NCBI GenBank assembly: GCA_023362775.1
Contig: JALMGJ010000015.1
Location: 5,105,001 to 5,169,000, forward strand
Direction of reading: 5' to 3'
DNA length: 64,000 bases
Source: Charina bottae
Lineage: Eukaryota; Chordata; Lepidosauria; Squamata; Charinaidae
In this document: positions 32,467-41,944 of the stretch, in pieces
Layout: every line of letters starts with the position of its first letter
How positions within the stretch are numbered: position 1 is the first letter of the stretch
Notes under the pieces: model-generated
Databases searched by the model: none
What the model was told of the DNA's origin: nothing
The model's input: the letters and a program-made list of their open reading frames with translations, nothing else
Translations under genes and position numbers: made by a program

Positions 32467-32484
32467 AAAGCTGTAACATCTCTT

Positions 32485-32907
32485 GAGTTCTCAGCATTAT
32501 TTCCAACAGAGATAAACCAGGCATGTTCCTTTTCTAAAGCTGTACTGGAATGTACCCACTGCCCTTCCTATATTCTAAGAATGCTCATGGGGGGTGAGGG
32601 TGGGCATTTTTGGAAGGATGATGCCAGACAGTGGCACTTCACAGCCTGCTGAGTTGTTGTTCTGGCTTCCTCCAACTCTGACTCAGAGCTGAAGAGGCAG
32701 ACCTGGCCGACCGTCCGCCTGGAGGCTCAGCAGGTAACCCTACAGCTGAAGCACCTCCCCGAGACAGTGAAGAACAGCAGATGGGGGCTGAGCCAGATAA
32801 AGAGGGGGCACACCCCAGGACATGCCAGCAACTAAGAAGGGCAGGCCAGAGATGGTCAGCTGATCTCCTTGAGGCACTGGGACAGGAAAGTTGGAGCCTG
32901 GGAGATT
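32485..32907. other. no recognisable feature
   Basis: Unique-looking sequence, somewhat GC-rich from 32640. A 138-codon minus-strand frame (32740-33156) runs through the MITE at 32916 and is not considered a gene. Confidence 0.3.
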
Positions 32908-32915
32908 GTACAGAT

Positions 32916-33020
32916 CAGTGTTTCTCAACCTTGGCAACTTGAAGATGCCAGCTTGCTGGCTGGGGGATTCTGGGAGTTGAAGTCCACACATCTTCAAGTT
33001 GCCACAGTTGAGAGACACTG
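32916..33020. mobile_element. palindromic hAT MITE, CAGTGTTTCTCAACC family
   Basis: Ends CAGTGTTTCTCAACCTTGGC and TTGAGAGACACTG. It is an almost complete inverted repeat centred on GCTTGCTGGCTGGGGGATTC. The flanks GTACAGAT (32908-32915) and GTATAGAC (33021-33028) agree at 6 of 8 positions. Related copies are at 43058-43190 and 63086-63219. Confidence 0.7.
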
Positions 33021-33049
33021 GTATAGACGAACGGGTGTAGTTGATGGGT

Positions 33050-33180
33050 TGGGTGCCTGGTTTTTCTTGATCTTTTTGTTGCATTGTTTGTACTGTTTGC
33101 ATTTTTATTATTGTGGATAGCTGCCCAGAATTGTGTGCCACAAGATGAGCGACCATATAAATCTTATAATAAATAAAGGC
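33050..33180 (+). mobile_element. L2/CR1-type LINE 3' end
   Basis: GATAGCTGCCCAGAATTGTG, ATGAGCGACCATATAAATC and (AATAAATAAA) are a decayed form of the LINE 3' end GCCGCCCAGAGTC...GGGCGG.ATATAAAT followed by a short repeat tail. Confidence 0.5.
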
Positions 33181-34004
33181 AGCAAATCTCCCAATTATGA
33201 TAGACTGGCAACTGGAGTTACATTAGAAAAATCTCCAGGCTGTCTCCCTTGGCTGGAAATGAATCATGTAAAAATAACAATATGAAACCCATTAGATATT
33301 AACATAAATAAAATATTTTCATGAAAAAAAACTGTATTTTTTTAGCAAATAAAAAAATAATGAGGAGGGATGTTGTTTTAAACTTTTGCAAATATCTTTA
33401 ATATCTGGCAAATAATTTTGATTTCATGGAGCCCTGAGGGGTCCTTGGGAGATCCCCAGAGATCCTTGGACCACTTTAAGAAACGCTGGTCTAGACCTTT
33501 GGACTGCTTCCGACTACTCTTACGTCTCTGCCTCTGGGTACCTTCTGCGAGCAACTTGCGGCCTCATCAAACCTGTTTGAACTCATGGAGCCCTAATTTC
33601 TCTCTATCCAAATACCTCCCCTAATCACTGGCTACTGTCCAAAGATTTACAACATGGTCATAAAAACTCTCTGAGTCGTTATCTTGCTTTGTATTTGCTT
33701 TGGCTGGCATAGGGCAGTTATCTATAATTAAAATAATCATATATCACTGGAGTGGGGAGGTAGATGAGTAGAGCCCTTTTTTTCACATGGGGAGTTCTGA
33801 GGTTAAGATTTCAGAATCCTATTTTCTCTGGAACCTAGTGTAGCTGGGGATACAGTTTGCTATAATGAAAGATGAATTCTTTTTGCAAAAGGGACAGCCC
33901 TTTCTAAACCACTTCACCTAGAAGCCGTCTCTGATTGGATTAATTAGAATGAAAAAAGAACCATTCTTCCTTCCTTTTGATTCGTGCTTAATATAATAAG
34001 TATA
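33181..34004. other. mostly unassigned
   Basis: A hAT-like half end, AGGATCC..GACCACTTTAAGAAACGC, sits near 33466-33491, but no partner end was found. Otherwise unassigned AT-rich sequence. Confidence 0.3.
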
Positions 34005-34005
34005 A

Positions 34006-34337
34006 AAAGGTAAAGGTTCCCCCCGCACATTTGTGTAGTCATGTCCGACTCTAGGGGCCGGTGCTCATCTCCGTTTCTTAGCCGAAGAGCCAGCGTTGTC
34101 TGAAGATGCTTCCACAGTCATGTGGCCACATGACACGCGCGGAACACTGTTACCTACCCACCGAAGTGGTACCTATTAATCTACTTGCATCTGCATGCTT
34201 TCGAATTGCTAGGTTGGCAAGAGCTGGGGCGAGTGCGGGAGCTCACTCCGTCACGCGGGGCTAGGGTCTCGAACTGCCGAACCTGCGATCTTCTGATCGA
34301 CAAGCCTGGTGTCTTACCCGCTGAGCCACCACGCCCC
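34006..34337 (-). mobile_element. Sauria-type SINE
   Basis: Reversed copy beginning AAAGGTAAAGGTTCCCCCCG and ending in the tRNA-like head (GCTGAGCCACCACGCCCC). Flanks ATAATAAGTATA and ATAATAAGTGTA form a duplication of about 12 bp with one mismatch. It has the full-length organisation. Confidence 0.9.
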
Positions 34338-34349
34338 ATAATAAGTGTA

Positions 34350-34995
34350 GATGTGTATATTTCTTGCTCAAAAATATGCCAAACCAAGAGGGTTGCTTAA
34401 TCTTTTTTTTTTTTTCTCCAAAACCGATGCTCTCCTACAAGCTCTCATATTTCCTTATAATATGTAAATTGAATCCTGGGGCAAAAATAGTGCCAGGTAA
34501 ATCTTTAAACAAATCTGACCAAGTTTCATCTACACCAGGAGTGACAACTTAATTGTTGTGGTCACTATCTGTGAACACAACAGCATCTTCCTTGAAGCAG
34601 AACAGGCTGTCTGCCTCACTTGACTTAATGATTTCTTTTTATTTTTAATGACAAGTATCTAAAGGAAGTGGGATTTCCAGTTTCAGACTTGATCCAATAA
34701 AGACATTTGGAAAGTATCCTTTGAATGTGGGCCTTGACTTGGAACGAAGGGGTTTCAGAGGAACTAATTAATATTGATCAAAGGCAGTGATGGGCAATTT
34801 CCATCTCCCAATTTGACAATGGAAGGCTTTTGAAAATCTTCCCTTCTTCCCTGCAAGTTTTTGGGGAAAAGGAAGTGAGTGAGATAAAGGGAAGTTGACT
34901 GCTGGTGACTTCATGAACAAGTCCATGTAGTTTTCTTGGCAACAGCAAGCAATTTGGTACTGTCTTCTTCCAGGATTTTAAAAAGCTTCTATGTA
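34350..34995. other. no recognisable feature
   Basis: AT-rich, unique-looking sequence. Confidence 0.35.
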
Positions 34996-35003
34996 GTCTA
35001 TAG

Positions 35004-35273
35004 CAGGGGTCCCCAACCTATTAGGAAGTGGGCTGCGGGGCTCCCGCCTGCAAACCCCGCCCCCTGGTGCGCGCGATTACCCTGCCCCCCGCACACGTGA
35101 TTGGCTCCCTCCTGCAAACCCTGCCCCCCGGTACACGCGATTGGCTCCTGCCTGCAAACCCTGCCCCCCGGTGCGCATGATTGGCTCCCGCCTGCAAACC
35201 CCGCCCCGCCCGGTCCATGGAAAAATTTTCTTCCACGACCGGTCCCTGGTGCCAAAAAGGTTGGGGACCGCTG
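35004..35273. mobile_element. hAT MITE, CAGGGGTCCCCAACC family, with minisatellite
   Basis: Ends CAGGGGTCCCCAACC (35004-35018) and GGTTGGGGACCGCTG (35259-35273). The interior has about four units of the 39-bp minisatellite (CTGCAAACCCTGCCCCCCGG...GATTGGCTCC). The 8-bp flanks GTCTATAG and TAGGCCTG do not match, so a flank was lost or altered. Very similar to 11889-12152, with a shorter left subterminal part. Confidence 0.8.
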
Positions 35274-35431
35274 TAGGCCTGGAATTTCCTGATAGTCTCC
35301 CATCCATCTAAGTAAGCCAACCCTGCTTAACTTTTTAAAATCAACTGAGGTTGGCAAGGTGCTTCCCCTGATCTGCATTCTTAATTTACTTTAATAATAT
35401 TCTTAAGCAGGTAAGATGCAATGATGCGTTA

Positions 35432-35835
35432 CAGGTAGTCCACACTTAACAACCATTCGCTTAGTCATGGTTTGGACTTACAACGGTGCTGGAAAAACCG
35501 ACTTATGACCGGTACTCACACTTATGACCATTGCAGCATCTCCGTGGTCACGTGATCACGATTTGGACGGTAACCGGTTCACATTTATGACCATCACAGG
35601 GTCCCATGGTCACTCTTCGCATTTTTGACCTTCCCAGCTGGCTTCTGGCAAGCAAAATCAATGGGGAACTGCATGATTCACTTAACAACTATGTGGTTTG
35701 CTTAACGCCCATGGTGATTCGCTTAGCGACTGCTGCAAAAAAGGTCATAAAATCGGGTCAGATTCGCTTAATGACCGCTTCGCTTAGCAACTAAAATTCC
35801 CGTCTCAATTCTGGTCGTTAAGCGAGGACTACCTG
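35432..35835. mobile_element. Tigger/pogo-type MITE, CAGGTAGTCC family
   Basis: Ends CAGGTAGTCC and GGACTACCTG, flanked on both sides by TA, the Tc1/mariner-superfamily duplication. The whole element is an imperfect palindrome with (C)TTAACAACCA-like and CGTTAAGCGAGG arms. Four copies occur in the window (also 41579, 51492, 56507). No transposase frame. Confidence 0.75.
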
Positions 35836-35837
35836 TA

Positions 35838-36452
35838 ATGAAGACATGAGCTCCATTATAAACTTGGCATTAAAGACAACATTTCAGGGTAGATCTCCTT
35901 GTTTCGGGAAGTTTAATGTATGGGTTTCTGCAGATCAAGCTGGTATTAAAAGAAGGCCCATGCCCCAAAATTATGTCACATTTTTCTTGAGCACTTCTCA
36001 TTCAGTCTGATCATTTGCTTTTGAACTTACTTGCAAAGGGCATTTCTCTGAAATTCTCCTGTGTAAAATGCTGTGTTCTTGCATTTCTGTTAGGCTGACA
36101 TGAGCAAGGGGCCTGGGCGAGTGAGTTATGCATCTTTTATTGCGGAAACCTCTTTGCAAGAGTTTGCAGCCCCCGTGGCTTCCTGTTTGTTCGTTTTTTT
36201 CCCCACGAATTCCCAGCAATGACATCACGAGGGAACTTTTCTAGAAGTTTTTTTCAGATTTGGAGCTGTTGACAGTCAAGATGGCTTTGGAGTGATAGAA
36301 AGATGTGCAACAGAAATCAATATCAGCAGCTGTATGTTTTCCCACTGCCAATAATAAAGTAAGCTCAAAACTATGCTAAGAGAAATCTGAACGAAATTCT
36401 CAGGCACTGTGAGAAAAAAGGGGGAAAAAATAGACATTTCTTTGTATAGAGT
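35838..36452. other. no recognisable feature
   Basis: Unique-looking sequence. A 76-codon minus-strand frame (35998-36228) has no recognisable domain. Confidence 0.3.
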
Positions 36453-36594
36453 AGGGGTATCTGCAAGGGTGGTCAAAAAGCTAAAGATGATCACCGTGAC
36501 TGTGTAATTGGAACCTCTCCCTATTTTTAATGTGCAATTGCACAGTCCTGGCCATCACCTTGACATTTTGACCACCCTCTGCGGGCACCCCCAG
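36453..36594. mobile_element. MITE, GGGGTATCTGCAAGGGTGGTC family
   Basis: The left end GGGGTATCTGCAAGGGTGGTCAAAAAG and the right end GACATTTTGACCACCCTCTGCGGGCACCCC are inverted repeats of about 27 bp with a few mismatches. A flanking duplication was not identified. Related inverted arrangements are at 13985-14185 and 43234-43414. Confidence 0.5.
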
Positions 36595-36612
36595 GACAAT
36601 ATTGATGTAGAC

Positions 36613-36866
36613 CAGGGCTTTCCAAAGTGCCGCTGCTGGCGACACGCCAGCAGCAGTGTGGCGGCGGCGGCGCGTGTGTGCGGCGGCGACACAGGAGAGC
36701 ATGCAGCGGCGCGCGCGCGCACGGCGACGACGCAGGGGGGCGTGCGGCGGTGTGGGGGTGTGCAGCGGCGGCAGCCGCCGCTGCCGCTTCCGGGTGGTGT
36801 GGCGACACACCACGCTGTGTGTGGCGACACACTTTTGTGTCGTGACACACAGTTTGGAAAGCTCTG
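36613..36866. mobile_element. hAT element, CAGAGCTTTCCAAAC family, GC-rich interior
   Basis: Ends CAGGGCTTTCCAAAG and GTTTGGAAAGCTCTG. A perfect 8-bp duplication ATGTAGAC lies at 36605-36612 and 36867-36874. The interior is very CpG-rich (GCGGCGGCGGCGCG, and a GGCAGCCGCCGCTGCC hairpin). It lacks the minisatellite. All Ala/Arg-rich open frames here are composition artefacts. Confidence 0.85.
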
Positions 36867-36928
36867 ATGTAGACTCTGCTGTTTAAAAAGCTCTCATAAT
36901 ACAATTTATATTCAACTATGGAAACAAT

Positions 36929-37336
36929 TGGACTTTGAAGAAGCAGGATAGAAAGGGTATTGATGCTTTTGAACTTCGGTGTTGGAGAAGACTCCTGAGA
37001 ACACCATGGACAGCCAAGGAAACAAACCGATGGATCATTGAACAAATCAAGCCAGAGTTCTCACTTGAGGCACCAATGACCAGGCTCAAATTATCCTACT
37101 TCAGATGTTATGCGAAGACCCAGGTCTCTGGAGAAGGCTGTAATGCTAGGAAAGGTGGAAGGAAAGAGAAGAATAGGATGACCAGCAGCAAGATGGATAG
37201 ACTCAATCACAGTGGTGATGGATGCATTGTTGGAAGACCTGAAGGACCAAGTTGGGGACAGACTGCCCTGGAAAAAAATCTATCTATGCAATCATTAAGG
37301 GTTGATAATTACTTGATGGCACGTAATCAATCAATC
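36929..37336 (+). mobile_element. RTE LINE 3' end, third subfamily
   Basis: An 11-bp duplication ATGGAAACAAT lies at 36918-36928 and 37337-37347. It encodes a decayed RTE pol C-terminus (RKGIDAFELRCWRRLLRTPWTAKETN near 36952-37030). It ends CTTGATGGCACGTAATCAATCAATC, an (ATCA)n tail in place of (AAC)n. Confidence 0.85.
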
Positions 37337-37347
37337 ATGGAAACAAT

Positions 37348-38003
37348 ACACATCAATGAAAAATATGCAATCAAAGAAGCACCTGTTTCTTTGAAAGGAA
37401 AAATCTGCTGCTTCTCCCCATCCTTCAGAGCAAGATCATTCTCCAGAAGCCTTGTTGCAATGGTTTCAAGAGGGGGAGGTAGATCAACATGTACATTTGG
37501 AAAGCCAGTTCTACTGGCTTTCTGCAACTATGGCTGCTGGTCACTATTCTTCTGTCCTCTTTTCTTTCTGGATTAAAAATAGGAAAGAAAGAGATGCATT
37601 TGTCCCCATACACTTCGAAATCTTTGCTCCAATGGAATTTGAATTCGTCATGTTGATGTGTGAATGGTCTATGTGGGTGAAATGCTTCCAATAAACATGA
37701 ACCACAGAAATTTAAATCACCTTGTAGATTGATGGAGATTGATCTGGACTGTTGGAATTCAAGTTTTGGCCTTCTACACCTATAATGTTTTTGACATCTG
37801 GGGATAATATATGTAGAGATAATTAGCAGAGGAACCTTGTACTTTTATTATCTTTCTTTGCCTAAAGGACTTACGGTACTTTATGCACAACATGCCTCTT
37901 ATTGTTTAGACTGATACTCTCAAGGGTAACTTCATCATTTTCTTCTTCTTCCAGGTCTTCTGACTTATGGAGGAGAGCACACTACAGGGTTTTAGCTGTA
38001 GAT
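37348..38003. other. no recognisable feature
   Basis: AT-rich sequence without a named repeat or exon. Confidence 0.35.
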
Positions 38004-38011
38004 ATCTAATC

Positions 38012-38696
38012 TAGGCTGACCATATTTCCTTCAGACAAAAACGGGACTTTTGGGATGGCAAAACGGGACAGGGTCTTATGCCACCATGCCGGCCTCCAAA
38101 CCCCGCCCCCCAGTCCACGCAATTGGCTCCCGCCTGCAAACCCTGCCCCCATCAGCGTGATTGGCTCGGATTTTAATTTTTTTTTCCGATTTTTAAAGGT
38201 TTTTTTTTCTTCTAGCAGTAAATGGTGCGGCAGAGCTGGTGTGTTTGGGGGAGGCCGGAGTACACACACTGTGCACACAGCACCGTCATTGGCCAGGGAA
38301 CAAGGGGCGGGGATGGAGGGGATGGAGGCCCACCACTGCCCCATCCCCCTCGGGCTTGGCCGAGGGAGGAAGGAGAGTCACTGCTGCTGCCACCGCCACA
38401 GAGCAGGAGAAGCAGGAGGAGCCGGCTGTGCTTGGCTGCTTCAGCCACACCACTCCGCCCCTTGCTGCCCGCTGAAGCTCCCCAGGGTGGCCGGCTCCTG
38501 CTTCTCCTGCTCGGCGGCCCGACAACTCTCCTCCCTCGGCCAAGCCCGATCAGATGCACACACACACACACACACTCACAGGACAGATTGCCCTTGGCAG
38601 GAGCCGGCCGTGCTGGGAGGCTTCAGCCACACCACTCCGCCCCTCGCCACCCGCTGAAGCCCCCCAGCATGGCCAGCTCCTGCCAGGGCAGTCTGT

Positions 38697-38733
<37 letters not shown>

Positions 38734-38923
38734 ATATGATCGGGCTTGGCCGAGGGAGGAGAGTTGTCGGGCCGCCGAGAAGGAGAAGCAGGAGCCAGCC
38801 ACCCTGGGGAGCTTCAGCGGGCAGCAAGGGGCAGAGTGGTGTGGCTGAAGCAGCCAAGCTCAGCCAGCTTCTCCTGCTCGGCAGCCCGACAACTCTCCTC
38901 CCTTGGCCAAGCCTGATCAGATG

Positions 38924-38960
<37 letters not shown>

Positions 38961-39297
38961 TCCACAACCTTCCTGTGCCTGCTTTCCCTGGCCTCACCAC
39001 TGCTGGGCAGACAATCTCAGGATCAGGTAAGGAGGCAGGAACCTGGACTGTGGTGCTGTGTCTGCTGCTGGGCTCACACGTGGCAACTGGGCTTCCAGTT
39101 GCCGCGCTAATAGGGCCTCTTCCGGGCTGCCTCCAATGGCAAGTCTGGCTCCAGTCCTCCCTCCTGTCTTCCTGTCCTCCTTCCCGCCGGGTTTAAAAAA
39201 GGGACAAAATTGAGATTTTGATCAAAACGACGGGACGGTTGAAAAATGCTAAAATAACGGGACTGTCCCGTTCAAAACGGGACGTATGGTCACCCTA
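38012..39297. mobile_element. hAT element, TAGGCTGACCATA family, 1.3 kb, palindromic interior
   Basis: Ends TAGGCTGACCATA and TATGGTCACCCTA. Flanks ATCTAATC (38004-38011) and AGCTAATC (39298-39305) agree at 7 of 8. Subterminal repeats ACGGGAC match the 4339-4843 copy in opposite orientation. Just inside the left end are two units of the 39-bp minisatellite (38095-38168). The centre (38395-38960) is a nested palindrome with CA/TG runs. No transposase; open frames follow GC composition. Confidence 0.8.
38395..38960. repeat. nested GC-rich inverted repeat with CA/TG runs
   Basis: The outer arms (about 38400-38560 and 38735-38890) share, in inverted order, GGCTTGGCCGAGGGAGGAGAG-type ends, CCCGACAACTCTCCTC, CTTCAGCCACACCACTC and GCTGAAGCTCCCCAGG. 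The inner arms (38580-38640 and 38650-38700) share CAGGACAGATTGCC..GGCAGGAGC and its inverse. (CA)n at 38556-38577 pairs with (TG)n at 38700-38731. Another (CA)n follows at 38926-38959. Confidence 0.75.
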
Positions 39298-39338
39298 AGC
39301 TAATCTCACAGAAGATTTGGCATTCTTGCACAAGATAT

Positions 39339-39450
39339 CAGTGTTCCGGTGCACGCGATTGGCTCCCGCCTGCAAACCCCCTCCCCCCGGTCCGTGGAAA
39401 AATTTTCTTCCATGACCGGTCCCTGGTGCCAGAAAGGTTGGGGACTGCTG
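39339..39450. mobile_element. truncated hAT MITE, CAGGGGTCCCCAACC family
   Basis: GTGCACGCGATTGGCTCCCG, CTGCAAACCCC, then CCGTGGAAAAATTTTCTTCC and GGTTGGGGACTGCTG. This is the right part of the family at 35004-35273. The left end is missing. Confidence 0.65.
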
Positions 39451-39778
39451 CTTTAAATGCATATAAGTACATGGCCTTGTCTATTCCGTTCCTCCTTTAA
39501 ATGCTGAAACACAAAGATTAAGTTTAGTATGTTTGCTTATTGTGGCACACAGTCCAAGTTTAAGAAATCATTGGGCACCAAAGTAAATTATTCATTTGGA
39601 TGTCCGAAAAATTGAACCTCCCACGCTTGTGGGTACATGAAGGTTCATGTAACTATTTCTTCGCACCTTGATCCTAAATCAACTGAGTTCAAAATAATTC
39701 ATTTAGTAAATGAATTGGTTCCTAGCTGCGGCTGAAGAATTTCCCTTCTCAAAACACTTGCCTCCTGACTTGAATTTG

Positions 39779-39882
39779 TTGTTGTTGTTCAGTCGTTTAG
39801 TCGTGTCCGACTCTTCGTGACCTCATGGACCATAGCACGCCAGGCCTTCCTGTCCTCCACTGTCACCCGGAGTTGACTCAAA
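39779..39882 (-). mobile_element. BovB (RTE) LINE 3' end, short
   Basis: The last ~100 bp of BovB on the minus strand, ending GTCACGAAGAGTCGGACACG and (AAC)n. AATTTG on both sides may be a short duplication, but it overlaps the element's own sequence. Confidence 0.75.
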
Positions 39883-39889
39883 TTTGAGT

Positions 39890-40289
39890 AACTTGAACTT
39901 ACTTGACTTGAACTTACATGGCACATAAATATTTTTGATGAAAATAGCCCCTGGGCTACTCAGCAATTCTAGGCACTCTAGGGAAATAATGGTCCCACTT
40001 GGTTTGAATGACTGGAAGAGTACAATGCAACGTTTCACAAATATCCTGGGCAGATAAACAATTCCTCTCCCTTTGAAAACGGCAGCAATCCTCTGGCTAG
40101 AAAAGGGATTGGAAATATTCAGTCTTCCAAATGGGTATGAATTGGTTTTGATTATTGTGATGGGAGCTGGTGAAGAGACTAATTCTAGCCCAATTGTTTC
40201 GGGTGAAAACTACAGGCTAGCATCAAAGTCCTGCCATCCCTGCACAAATCCTTATCCCCGAATTTTCACATTTGATATGACAATATGTA
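39890..40289. other. no recognisable feature
   Basis: Unique-looking AT-rich sequence. Confidence 0.35.
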
Positions 40290-40425
40290 TATGAAGGTTC
40301 TCAGTCATCCAGGTGGAATTGTCTGTAGCTTGAATCATGTCAACTGGATTTCTATTTTCTCAGTGGAAACGTTTCGCTCCTTATCCAAGGAGCTTCTTCA
40401 GTCTGAGCAAAGTTTGATATGACAG
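40290..40425 (-). mobile_element. retroelement end with hammerhead-like motif
   Basis: On the minus strand: CTCAGACTGAAGAAGCTCC, GGAGCGAAACGTTTCC, then GAAATCCAGTTGACATGATT and CACCTGGATGACTGAGAACC. I remember this as part of a dispersed repeat in fish and reptile genomes, probably Penelope-like, though the class is not proven here. No coding part is seen. Confidence 0.45.
40372..40401 (-). ncRNA. hammerhead-ribozyme-like motif, strong stem II
   Basis: Minus-strand order: CTGAAGA (40395-40401), one extra A, a 7-bp perfect stem GCTCCTT/AAGGAGC with a GGAT loop, GAAA (40372-40375), then C. The layout is identical to the Penelope-like motifs at 2520, 10836 and 11323, including the extra base. 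The stem sequence is different, which suggests the pairing is conserved and not the bases. Confidence 0.45.
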
Positions 40426-41575
40426 TTTCGACAGCCTCTCTGGCTGCGTGATGTGACTATGGTTACAGTGCAAAGAGTGGTTAATAGACTCCCTGAAACT
40501 CATGTTTGGAGTGTGTGTTACTTTGGAAGTAAAAGGCAAGAGAGAAATGATTTAGCGCCCTGTATTTTCCCAGGCAGTGTGATAGCAAGCATTTGAGGTA
40601 TAACTATGCAGCCTTGAACTGTAAAAGTAGAGGTGAGGGTGGGGTAATAGAAGTGGAAAGGGGAAGTATATATCAATTACTCCTGTATTTTTCTGACTGG
40701 CTGTATCTCACTTGAATTTATGGATAGGTGGAAGATTGAAAAGATTTTAAGAAAGAAGAAATTATATGATTTGGTCTGATAAAGCATTTGCTCTTGACAG
40801 GCTAGCTAGGGAAAGAGATGGGCCCCCTGCACCTTTAAGAATTCTGCAGAAATTGTGTCAGGTATAACAACTGCACATTTTACTCTTATACAACTCCTGG
40901 GTGGTTTAGCTCTACAGCAAAGATGTACAGTCCAAAGTCCAAAAGCTTTTGGTGCAGTTCCCCTACATTGTCATCAAATCCCAATTTTTCATGCAACGAG
41001 AAGAGGAAAAGATTAAACACACATATGGGAAAGAGTCAGATTATATCAAATTAATTTGATTACAATTAAATGTAAATATACATAATGCGAGTTTTTAATT
41101 TATCCTAGTCCCACCTGTATGGAGACATCATGCAAAGGTCATGGGAAAAGCTGCTCCCCCCCTTCTTGAGATGATTTATTTATTTATTCTACATGGATAC
41201 TGCCAAATCAATACAGACTCATGGCAGTTTACAAAACGATCAACAAAAAAATTCCTAAGAGTTAAAAATGTCCATGGTAAAGTTAAAAGCAACAATAAAT
41301 AGATTCCAAAAATGCAAGGATAAATGATAATAAGAGAGGTCATGAAAAATCAAGTAAGTCATAAAAAACTGAAATAAAATAATATAAACCATTAAGATAA
41401 TATAATTCAAAGTAAAAAAAGTTAACGGTGGTAGTAGACTATTCAACCAAATGCTCTTTGGAAAAGTTTCGTCTTTGGTAGCTTCTGAAACACTGAAAGG
41501 ATCTTCTATGCCACCCAGGCAGAAGAAGATGTCTTATCCATGCATTCGGGATATAGGGAACAGGGTGTCTACAGG
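40426..41575. other. mostly unassigned, with a LINE 3' fragment
   Basis: TTTATTTATTTATTCTACATGGATAC near 41166-41245, with CAGTTTACAAAACG, is a decayed minus-strand LINE 3' end. The rest is AT-rich and unassigned. Confidence 0.35.
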
Positions 41576-41578
41576 GTA

Positions 41579-41806
41579 CAGGGAGTCCTTCTTTAGCAAC
41601 CACAATTGGGCCCACAACTCGGTTGTTAAGTGAAGTGGTCACTAAGTGAAACTGCAATTGTGCTTATGATCTTCCTTCAGCTTTCCTTTGCTTGACAGAC
41701 CTGCGAAGGTCGTAAATGCGAGGATTGGTCATAAAGTTACTTTTTCATCACCATCGAAACTGCAAACGGTCACTAAATGAGGTAGTCACTAAACGAGGAC
41801 TGCCTG
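41579..41806. mobile_element. Tigger/pogo-type MITE, CAGGTAGTCC family, short
   Basis: Ends CAGGGAGTCC and GGACTGCCTG, with TA on both sides (41577-41578 and 41807-41808). It is a shorter derivative of the ~410-bp form at 56507-56916. Confidence 0.7.
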
Positions 41807-41944
41807 TATGTGTTTATGAGACCTGCAGGGGATGGTGGTGAAGTCATGGCCTGAGAGTGGGTGGTGTCAAAATATTTGGCCTTTATAGGGTTTGGAAGTG
41901 TTTGCACAGGTTTAAGACAATAAACTTGCTGTATGGGATATCTT

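Noticed and set aside
36481..37045. Ala/Arg-rich frames suggesting a GC-rich exon or CpG island
   Set aside because: The GC-rich block is the interior of a hAT element with perfect ends and an 8-bp duplication.
38055..39110. Frames of about 200 aa that could be taken as a first exon
   Set aside because: They lie in the palindromic interior of a 1.3-kb hAT and run through CA/TG repeats.
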